A DNA stretch of 10,523 nt, taken from Thermococcus sp. Its GTDB lineage: Archaea > Methanobacteriota_B > Thermococci > Thermococcales > Thermococcaceae. The number at the start of each line of letters is the position of its first letter. Position 1 is the stretch's first letter. Below, piece after piece: positions 5,055 to 10,523 of the stretch. The DNA is taken from NCBI GenBank assembly GCA_021160985.1, contig JAGHBN010000065.1:1-10523 (forward strand), read 5' to 3'. The position numbers and the translations under genes were made by a program. The notes beneath the pieces were generated by a model that was given only the letters and a program-made list of their open reading frames with translations, did not search any database and was not told the origin of the DNA.

Positions 5055-6392
5055 ATGAGACTGAAAGTTGTCTTGGCAGCATTGGTTGTGCTTGCCCTTC
5101 TCCTGCCGGAGGTCAGTGCCGAAGGCAGCGTGGTCTACGTTGCCAAAGTTGAGGGTATGATCACGGGCTACACCGCTGACCAGTTCGACAGATACATCAG
5201 CGAAGCCGAGAAAAACAACGCAGAGGCTATAATAATCCAGCTCAACACCCCCGGCGGGCGGAGCGATGCAATGCAGGCCATCGTTACGAGAATACAGAGC
5301 TCCAAGGTTCCCGTTATAATCTACGTCTATCCCTCGGGGGGAATGGCCGCTTCTGCGGGAACTTACATTGCCCTCAGTTCTCACCTCATCGCCATGGCTC
5401 CCGGGACGGTTATAGGCGCCTGCAGGCCGATACTCGGCTACGGCCAGAACGGGAGCATAGTGGAGGCACCGCCTAAGATAACTAACTTCTACGTGGCATA
5501 CATCAGGGAGCTCGCGAGGATGAGCGGAAGGAACGAGACCCTCGCGGAAGAGTTCATAACGGAGGACAGAAGCGTAACATCGGAGGATGCGCTGAAATAC
5601 GGCGTTATCGAGGTCATCGCAACGGACGTTGAAGAACTCCTTCAGAAGGCCGATGGAATGGAGACAAAAGTCCCCGTGGCAGGGAAGGGGAAGGTGGTTC
5701 TCCATCTCAGGGATGCTAAGGTGGTGTACATCGAGCCTTCCTTCAGGGATACGGTTGTCAAGTACATAACCGACCCGACGATAGCCTACTTGCTCCTCAA
5801 TATCGGTCTCATCGGACTCATATTCGGCTTTCTAACTCCTGGATGGCATGTTCCTGAGACGATAGGTGCTATAATGCTGGTTCTTGGCCTTATAGGCCTC
5901 GGGTACTTCGGATACAACAGTGCGGCGCTGGTGCTCATAGTTCTCGCAATGATATTCTTCATCGCAGAGGCGCTGACGCCAACATTCGGCCTGTTTACGG
6001 TGGCGGGCGTCATAACGTTCGTGCTGGGTGGAATCATGCTATTCAGTGGAGGCGGGGGTGAATATTTCGTGAGTGGGGAAACATATCAAACTCTCAGAAT
6101 AGCGATAATAGTCATGGCGATACTGCTGGGCCTCTTCTTCCTCTTCGGAGTGGCAGCGGTGGTGCGTGCTCACCGGAGGAAGCCGGAGGCCGGAAAAGAA
6201 GAACTCGTTGGGGAAATCGGAAAAGTCGTGGAGGATCTCGACCCTGAAGGTGTCGTTAAGATCCGCGGTGAGCTCTGGAAGGCTGAAACTAACGGTGAAA
6301 AAATCCCCGTCGGGGAGAAGGTCAGGGTAGTTGAGGTCAGGGGGCTCACTCTTATAGTCGAAAAAGTTGATGAAAGAAAGGAGGGAGTGTGA
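5055..6392 (+). CDS. NfeD family membrane serine protease
   Basis: A 445-aa membrane protease orthologous by eye to Pyrococcus horikoshii PH1510. A signal peptide (1 to about 22, ending VSAEG) leads to an extracytoplasmic ClpP-like protease domain (about 25-200). The catalytic serine is S100 in GGMAASAGTYI and the lysine is K141 in PPKITNFY. PH1510 uses S97 and K138, so the spacing is identical with a three-residue offset. Five hydrophobic segments follow (about 242-260, 269-285, 287-303, 312-331 and 347-371). The last about 60 residues form the soluble NfeD OB-fold domain (GEIGKVVEDLDPEGVVKIRG). The stop codon is followed at once by the ATG of a stomatin gene, the known partner and substrate of this protease. 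The two form a conserved membrane quality-control or lipid-domain unit. Confidence 0.94.
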   Translation: MRLKVVLAALVVLALLLPEVSAEGSVVYVAKVEGMITGYTADQFDRYISEAEKNNAEAIIIQLNTPGGRSDAMQAIVTRIQSSKVPVIIYVYPSGGMAASAGTYIALSSHLIAMAPGTVIGACRPILGYGQNGSIVEAPPKITNFYVAYIRELARMSGRNETLAEEFITEDRSVTSEDALKYGVIEVIATDVEELLQKADGMETKVPVAGKGKVVLHLRDAKVVYIEPSFRDTVVKYITDPTIAYLLLNIGLIGLIFGFLTPGWHVPETIGAIMLVLGLIGLGYFGYNSAALVLIVLAMIFFIAEALTPTFGLFTVAGVITFVLGGIMLFSGGGGEYFVSGETYQTLRIAIIVMAILLGLFFLFGVAAVVRAHRRKPEAGKEELVGEIGKVVEDLDPEGVVKIRGELWKAETNGEKIPVGEKVRVVEVRGLTLIVEKVDERKEGV

Positions 6393-7238
6393 ATGCCGAT
6401 AGCTGTTGGCACGATGGTGCTGGCCATCGTTTTGTTGTTTGTGTTGATAGTAGTGGCAAACGCCATAAAGATAGTGAAGGAGTATGAAAGGGCCGTGATA
6501 TTCCGCCTCGGTAGGGTCGTGGGAGCCAGGGGTCCAGGGCTGTTCTTCATTATCCCGATATTCGAAAAAGCCGTGATCGTTGACCTGAGAACCAGGGTTC
6601 TCGACGTTCCGGTTCAGGAGACCATAACCAAGGACAACGTCCCGGTCAAGGTAAACGCGGTCGTGTACTTCAGGGTGATTGATCCCGTCAAGGCGGTCAC
6701 ACAGGTCGCCAACTACATCGTTGCAACCAGCCAGATCGCCCAGACGACCCTTAGGAGCGTCATCGGACAGGCACACCTCGACGAACTCCTAAGCGAGAGG
6801 GAGAAGCTCAACCTCGAGCTCCAGAAGATAATCGACGAGGCCACCGACCCGTGGGGAATCAAGGTAAGCACGGTGGAGATAAAGGACGTTGAGCTGCCGG
6901 CAGGAATGCAGAGGGCCATGGCCAGGCAGGCAGAGGCAGAGCGTGAGAGGCGTGCGAGGATTACCCTTGCAGAGGCCGAACGCCAGGCCGCGGAGAAGCT
7001 CCGCGATGCCGCTGAGATAGTGTCCCAGCATCCGATGGCCCTCCAGCTCAGGACGCTCCAGACCATAAGCGATGTCGCCAGCGACAAGAGCAACGTGATC
7101 ATCCTGCCGCTCCCGATGGAGATGCTCAAGCTCTTCAAGAGCCTGGCAGATACCGCGGAGACAGCACGGATAAAGCTTGAAAAGGAAGGCCGGGAGAAGC
7201 AGGAAGCTGCGGCCGAGAAAAAGACAGAGGGGAATTGA
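6393..7238 (+). CDS. Stomatin/prohibitin-like SPFH membrane protein
   Basis: A 281-aa stomatin homologue like Pyrococcus PH1511. An N-terminal membrane anchor (about 5-24) is followed by the SPFH/PHB domain (about 25-175, with YERAVIFRLGRVVGARGPGL and IKDVELPAGMQRAMARQA). A charged coiled-coil helix comes next (about 172-210), then a C-terminal oligomerisation segment. Residues 234-243 read NVIILPLPME, the hydrophobic site at the same position as the segment cleaved by the NfeD protease in P. horikoshii (from memory). A Lys/Glu-rich tail ends the protein. The gene starts directly after the nfeD stop, so translation is coupled. Such proteins form ring-like assemblies on the inner face of the membrane. 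The assignment is secure; the physiological role in archaea remains uncertain. Confidence 0.94.
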   Translation: MPIAVGTMVLAIVLLFVLIVVANAIKIVKEYERAVIFRLGRVVGARGPGLFFIIPIFEKAVIVDLRTRVLDVPVQETITKDNVPVKVNAVVYFRVIDPVKAVTQVANYIVATSQIAQTTLRSVIGQAHLDELLSEREKLNLELQKIIDEATDPWGIKVSTVEIKDVELPAGMQRAMARQAEAERERRARITLAEAERQAAEKLRDAAEIVSQHPMALQLRTLQTISDVASDKSNVIILPLPMEMLKLFKSLADTAETARIKLEKEGREKQEAAAEKKTEGN

Positions 7239-7246
7239 ACTGTGAA

Positions 7247-7264
7247 TAATTTTTTCTTTTCTCT
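7247..7264 (+). terminator. T-rich terminator after the stomatin gene
   Basis: A pyrimidine run (ATTTTTTCTTTTCTCTCT) begins nine bases after the stop codon. Archaeal RNA polymerase terminates at such T-runs without a hairpin. The 167-base gap up to the minD start also contains AAAAAATAAAAG (7289-7300), a possible TATA region for minD, but with a long leader, so I do not call it. Confidence 0.5.
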
Positions 7265-7405
7265 CTTCTCGTGTTTTCGGGTGAACCACAAAAAATAAAA
7301 GCATTGCCTTCATAATTCATACACGCAAAACAGTGTACATTGTAGAATCAACCCAGAAACGCTCTACATGGAATGTGTTACACCCTAGCTCTGGAGGTGT
7401 GGGCT

Positions 7406-8185
7406 TTGGAAGGCCGTTCAATTGTTTTTGCATCTGGAAAAGGTGGTACAGGTAAAACAACGACGGTTGCAAACCTCGGTGTCGCCCTGGCGCAGTTCGG
7501 TAAGGAAGTTATACTCCTCGATGCAGATATTACCATGGCAAACCTGAGCCTAGTGCTTGGAATGGAGGACATTCCAATAACCCTTCATGACGTTCTTGCC
7601 AGGGAGGCTGACCTGAAGGATGCAATATACGAGGGTCCGGCCGGTGTAAAGGTTATACCCGGTGGACTCAGCCTGGAGAAAGTCAAAAAGGCAAAGCCGG
7701 AGAGGCTTAGGGAGCTCATCAGGGAAATTGGTCAAATGGCGGACTTCGTTCTCATAGACGCGCCCGCCGGTCTTGAGATGACATCTGTTACTGCGCTCCT
7801 CATAGGTAAGGAGCTGATAGTGGTCACCAACCCGGAGATATCTGCCATAACCGACTCCCTCAAGACCAAGCTCATAGCCGAGAAGCTTGGAACCCTTCCG
7901 CTCGGTGCCATCCTTAACAGGGTAACCAACGAAAAGACTGAACTTACCCAGGAGGAAATAGAGGCCATCCTTGAGGTGCCGGTTCTCGCAATGATACCAG
8001 AGGACCCGGAGGTCAAGCGTGCTTCAGCGTACGGTGTGCCGCTCGTTATCAAGAACCCCACCAGCCCCGCGGCGATAGCAATCAAGCAGCTGGCGGCTAA
8101 GCTTGCCGGAATCAAGTGGGAGCCACCCGAGCCGGAGAGCCCAATAAAGAGGGTCTTCAGGGCGATATTCGGGGGGAACAGATGA
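7406..8185 (+). CDS. minD: MinD/ParA-family P-loop ATPase
   Basis: A 259-aa deviant-Walker ATPase of the MinD family, which dimerises on ATP at the membrane and positions cellular structures. Archaeal copies are often numerous and their roles differ. The deviant Walker A motif GKGGTGKT lies at 11-18 with signature lysines K12 and K17. LLDADITMANL (37-47) holds the switch region, and LIDAPAG (116-122) holds Walker B with D118. The C-terminus PIKRVFRAIFGGNR looks like the amphipathic membrane-targeting helix of MinD. The start is probably TTG at 7406, because GGAGGTG lies six bases upstream and the protein then begins EGRSIVFASGKGG, as is normal. An ATG at 7373 would add eleven atypical residues. 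It overlaps the next gene by ATGA. The symbol reflects family, not proven division function. Confidence 0.9.
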   Translation: MEGRSIVFASGKGGTGKTTTVANLGVALAQFGKEVILLDADITMANLSLVLGMEDIPITLHDVLAREADLKDAIYEGPAGVKVIPGGLSLEKVKKAKPERLRELIREIGQMADFVLIDAPAGLEMTSVTALLIGKELIVVTNPEISAITDSLKTKLIAEKLGTLPLGAILNRVTNEKTELTQEEIEAILEVPVLAMIPEDPEVKRASAYGVPLVIKNPTSPAAIAIKQLAAKLAGIKWEPPEPESPIKRVFRAIFGGNR

Positions 8186-8433
8186 TGGCGGCCGCGGTGC
8201 TTATAGGCTTGGTAGTGATTCTTGTAGTCGTCAACATAATCCTCCTGATGCTCTACATCTCAGCCAAGAGCAGCCCCTACTACGTGGTATATGACGAGGA
8301 AACCAAGAGTGCCCTCAAGAGGCGTGTCACCAGCCTCAAGGAAGACCTTGAAAGCGAGCTGGTGGACTTTGACGTCGAGGAGTGGGAGAAAACCCTTGAG
8401 GAGTCAATAGACGAAGAAGTCAGGAATCTCTGA
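8182..8433 (+). CDS. Small single-pass membrane protein coupled to minD
   Basis: An 83-aa protein with one transmembrane helix near the N-terminus (about 4-26, AAAVLIGLVVILVVVNIILL). A short loop (SAKSSPYYVVYDEETK) leads to an acidic helical tail (SLKEDLESELVDFDVEEWEK and onward) that probably lies in the cytoplasm. The ATG at 8182 overlaps the minD stop as ATGA, with GGGGGGA upstream as ribosome binding site; the ATG directly following (8185) is an equal alternative. The tight coupling suggests that it acts with the ATPase, perhaps as a membrane receptor or regulator. That role is inferred; I do not recognise a named family. Confidence 0.85.
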   Translation: MMAAAVLIGLVVILVVVNIILLMLYISAKSSPYYVVYDEETKSALKRRVTSLKEDLESELVDFDVEEWEKTLEESIDEEVRNL

Positions 8434-8441
8434 TTTTTTTT
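8434..8441 (+). terminator. T-run terminator after the minD pair
   Basis: A run of eight T residues directly follows the TGA stop of the small membrane protein gene, matching the T-tract terminators of Thermococcales. The remaining bases to 8520 are AT-rich and carry the next promoter. Confidence 0.55.
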
Positions 8442-8470
8442 CTGGTTGTTATTAAACATTTCTGTAGCGT

Positions 8471-8485
8471 TAAATTTTTAAAATT
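8471..8485 (+). promoter_or_regulatory. TATA-like region before the 82-aa gene
   Basis: TAAATTTTTAAAATT lies 36-50 bases before the ATG at 8521. A start site about 25 bases on would leave a leader of about 15 bases that holds the strong ribosome binding site GGGGGTGGGG. Judged from base composition and spacing only. Confidence 0.4.
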
Positions 8486-8520
8486 CTCTTTTATCAACTC
8501 CTAATTGGGGGTGGGGCGCT

Positions 8521-8769
8521 ATGAGGCTTAAACTGGGCTATCCAGACAAGGTGGTTGAAGTCTCTGGTGGAAGGGTGTATCTCTTCAAGAAGAAGCTCTA
8601 CAGCGCCCCCCTCGAGGAGGTCGTGAACTACTATCTGAAAGGAGAGGGGTTGCTGGCTCCGCCCCTGAGAACAGTGGCAGCCGATGTGGCCAGGGCCATC
8701 CTGGGGGGCGGAGATTTTGGAAACACCCTCGGTGTTTGGGGCAGAGTAAAGGAAGGTATGAGCACGTGA
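8521..8769 (+). CDS. Small protein of unknown function (82 aa)
   Basis: An 82-aa soluble protein with no recognised family. The first half looks beta-rich (MRLKLGYPDKVVEVSGGRVYLFKKKLYSAP); the second half looks helical with a Gly-rich end (TVAADVARAILGGGDFGNTL). The GGGGGTGGGG ribosome binding site six bases before the ATG and an AT-rich promoter region support a real gene, and codon use resembles that of its neighbours. It is a single-gene unit between the minD pair and deoA. No catalytic motif is visible. Confidence 0.78.
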   Translation: MRLKLGYPDKVVEVSGGRVYLFKKKLYSAPLEEVVNYYLKGEGLLAPPLRTVAADVARAILGGGDFGNTLGVWGRVKEGMST

Positions 8770-8786
8770 GGTTTTACTCGTTTGTG

Positions 8787-8796
8787 TTTATTTTTG
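8787..8796 (+). terminator. T-rich tract after the 82-aa gene
   Basis: TTTATTTTTG lies about 18 bases after the stop and is a plausible archaeal terminator. Further on, GTTTTC (8812-8817) and GAAAAC (8831-8836) form a 6-bp inverted repeat ahead of deoA, of unknown meaning. Confidence 0.35.
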
Positions 8797-8886
8797 AAAT
8801 ATTGCCGTCCTGTTTTCCACCCGTTTCGTTGAAAACGTTTAAGTAGCCTCCTTTTCTATTTATTGGAACGCAATGGGGGGATGAAG

Positions 8887-10398
8887 ATGAGAGCAAAAGT
8901 TAGGATACTCGATATGTACAGCGAGAGATATTCCGTCTTTATAAACGAGGAGGACGCAAAGAAGGTAAAGCTGCACCCTGACGACCTTGTGAAGGTTGAG
9001 GCCGGAAAGAAGACTGTCTACGGCAGCGTTGTAATAAGTTCCCTGGTCTCTCCGGGGGAGATAGGGATAAGCAGGGACGTGCTTGCTCTTCACAGCTTCT
9101 CCGATGGAGAGCTTGTCACAGTGCTCCCGGCGGGGACTCCCGAGAGCGTCAGGTACATTAAGAAGAAGATGCGCGGTGAAAAGCTAAGAAAAGTTGAGAT
9201 TGAAGCGATAGTAAAGGACATAGTTGACAGGAAGCTCAGGGACATTGAGATAAGCGCCTTCGTGACGTCTCTGGAGATAAACGGCCTCGACATGGACGAG
9301 ATAGCGGCGCTGACGATAGCAATGGCAGAAACCGGCGACATGCTCGACATAGACAGGAAGCCCATAATGGACGTTCACAGCATCGGTGGCGTTCCGGGGA
9401 ACAAGACCAACGTCCTCGTGGTGCCGATAGTGGCTGCCGCAGGGTTGACTATTCCCAAGACCAGCTCCAGGGCCATAACGAGTGCCGCCGGAACTGCGGA
9501 TGTGGTCGAGGTCTTCGCGGAGGTCAGCTTTTCCCTTGACGAGATAAAGCGCATAGTTGAAAAGATAGGTGCCTGCCTCGTGTGGGGAGGGGCACTGAAT
9601 CTGGCTCCCGCAGACGATATCACGATAAAGGCGGAGCGTGCGCTGAGCATAGACCCGACCGGGCTCATGCTGGCCAGCATAATGTCCAAGAAATACGCCA
9701 TGGGCAGCCAGTACGTCCTGATAGACATCCCCACAGGTAAGGGTGTTAAGGTCGAGAGCGTGGAAGAAGCCAGGAGGCTTTCCCGTGACTTTATAGAGCT
9801 TGGAAGGCGCCTCGGCCAGTACGTGGAGGTTGCCATAACCTACGGCGGTCAGCCGATAGGTCACAATGTTGGACCGGCCCTGGAGGCAAGGGAGGCCCTC
9901 TCGGCGCTCATGACTGGAAAGGGGCCGGGGAGCCTGATAGAGAAGGCCACTGGGCTGGCGGGAATCCTTCTTGAGATGGGTGGCGTTGCTCCCGCAGGGA
10001 TGGGCAAGAAGATGGCCAGGGAGATCCTTGAAAGCGGCAGGGCCTATGAGAAGATGAAAGAGATAATAGAGGAGCAGGGAGGAAACCCTGACATAAAGCC
10101 GGAGGAGATTCCGATAGGGGATAAGACGTACACATTCACAGCCCCGACAAGCGGATACGTGACCGGGATAGACAACAGGGCGATAACGGGAATCGCACGG
10201 GCCGCGGGGGCTCCTGAGGACAAGGGAGCCGGTCTGGAGCTGTACGTCAAGGTCGGGGAGAAAGTGAAGGAAGGCGACCCGCTTTTCACAATACACGCGG
10301 AGAGCGAGGCCCGTCTGGATCAGGCTATAGTGTTTGCAAGAAGGACGGAGCCAATCAGGATCGAGGGCATGGTTCTCCAGCGGATAGGCAATATCTGA
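8887..10398 (+). CDS. deoA: AMP phosphorylase
   Basis: A 503-aa enzyme that reads, as I recall it, like T. kodakarensis AMP phosphorylase (TK0353), with the same length and the same C-terminus (MVLQRIGNI). It splits AMP with phosphate to ribose-1,5-bisphosphate and adenine. This is the first step of the archaeal AMP pathway, in which ribose-1,5-bisphosphate isomerase and type III RuBisCO yield 3-phosphoglycerate. An archaeal N-terminal domain (about 1-85) precedes the thymidine-phosphorylase-like fold. Key segments are DVHSIGGVPGNKTN and KTSSRAITSAAGTADVVEVF for phosphate and nucleotide binding, and a C-terminal barrel domain (YTFTAPTSGYVTGIDNRAIT). I chose ATG 8887 because it gives the family's N-terminus MRAKVRILDMYS and GGGGGG stands upstream. 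The ATG at 8881 and a TTG at 8863 are in-frame alternatives. Its pathway partners are not in this window. Confidence 0.96.
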   Translation: MRAKVRILDMYSERYSVFINEEDAKKVKLHPDDLVKVEAGKKTVYGSVVISSLVSPGEIGISRDVLALHSFSDGELVTVLPAGTPESVRYIKKKMRGEKLRKVEIEAIVKDIVDRKLRDIEISAFVTSLEINGLDMDEIAALTIAMAETGDMLDIDRKPIMDVHSIGGVPGNKTNVLVVPIVAAAGLTIPKTSSRAITSAAGTADVVEVFAEVSFSLDEIKRIVEKIGACLVWGGALNLAPADDITIKAERALSIDPTGLMLASIMSKKYAMGSQYVLIDIPTGKGVKVESVEEARRLSRDFIELGRRLGQYVEVAITYGGQPIGHNVGPALEAREALSALMTGKGPGSLIEKATGLAGILLEMGGVAPAGMGKKMAREILESGRAYEKMKEIIEEQGGNPDIKPEEIPIGDKTYTFTAPTSGYVTGIDNRAITGIARAAGAPEDKGAGLELYVKVGEKVKEGDPLFTIHAESEARLDQAIVFARRTEPIRIEGMVLQRIGNI

Positions 10399-10521
10399 TC
10401 ATTCTCTTTTTCTATGCCTTTCGTACCAGCCCCACTCTTTTTTCGGACCGAAGGCTCTGACACCCTTCTTTATCAGTGTTATCCTGAGGTCTTTGGCCAT
10501 CTCGGGGGTTATCTCTCCTCT
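10399..10521 (-). CDS. C-terminal end of an unidentified gene (partial)
   Basis: The last 40 residues of a minus-strand gene that continues beyond the right edge: RGEITPEMAKDLRITLIKKG followed by VRAFGPKKEWGWYERHRKRE and a TGA. The other two minus-strand frames hold stops, and the basic and aromatic composition looks like a real protein end. Its stop codon directly abuts the deoA stop, a tail-to-tail arrangement with no gap. The fragment is too short to assign a family. Confidence 0.65.
   Translation of the reverse strand, partial: RGEITPEMAKDLRITLIKKGVRAFGPKKEWGWYERHRKRE
10402..10412 (+). terminator. T-rich tract after deoA
   Basis: TTCTCTTTTTC just beyond the deoA stop may end deoA transcription. 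It lies within the last codons of the convergent gene, so the two transcripts would overlap slightly at their ends. Confidence 0.3.
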
Positions 10522-10523
10522 GC

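Noticed and set aside
5786..6776. Minus-strand frames opposite nfeD and stomatin
   Set aside because: Both plus-strand genes are secure; the opposite frames are rich in Ser, His and Tyr and show no motif.
9184..10296. Long minus-strand frame of 370 codons opposite deoA
   Set aside because: An antisense shadow of a highly conserved enzyme; no start signal or recognisable domain.
1..10523. tRNA, rRNA, insertion sequences or integration sites
   Set aside because: I saw no cloverleaf, rRNA segment, transposase motif or flanking direct repeats; the toxin cluster shows no mobile-element hallmarks beyond its content.

Overview
The window looks like a piece of a Thermococcales chromosome (Euryarchaeota, most likely a Thermococcus species). 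The evidence is an archaeal AMP phosphorylase that reads like the Thermococcus kodakarensis enzyme, a Nob1 PIN/zinc-ribbon nuclease, a Pyrococcus-type NfeD protease-stomatin pair, an archaeal MinD, a box C/D guide RNA with archaeal geometry, GGTG/GGAGG ribosome binding sites, and TATA-like boxes about 25 bases ahead of genes that appear leaderless. Genes are densely packed and no stretch over 300 bases lacks a gene.

Left part (1-1460): pxpA (5-oxoprolinase subunit A, minus) and nob1 (plus) diverge from a very short shared promoter region. Just past nob1, on the minus strand, lies an unannotated box C/D sRNA with two exactly 12-nt guides.

Middle part (1461-4963): an unbroken minus-strand cluster of eight genes. 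In transcription order they are a small helix-rich protein, an AlkA-like DNA glycosylase, a 55-aa VapB-like antitoxin, a VapC-like PIN toxin, a coiled-coil protein, then a wHTH-nucleotidyltransferase (MNT) fusion, a HEPN protein, and a second coiled-coil protein. The cluster holds two toxin-antitoxin modules back to back, each followed by a coiled-coil gene. Between them sit three 17-bp palindromes spaced at exactly 22 bp, covering the likely MNT promoter. This operator array and the repeated toxin plus coiled-coil layout are the most unusual signals in the window.

Right part (5014-10523): a plus-strand housekeeping block. An nfeD-stomatin operon carries the catalytic Ser/Lys dyad and the substrate cleavage segment known from Pyrococcus. 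A minD-like ATPase, probably with a TTG start, overlaps a gene for a single-pass membrane protein. A small gene of unknown function and deoA (AMP phosphorylase) follow. The 3' end of an unidentified minus-strand gene abuts deoA tail to tail at the right edge.

All names rest on reading the sequence and recalled family knowledge; no database search was run.
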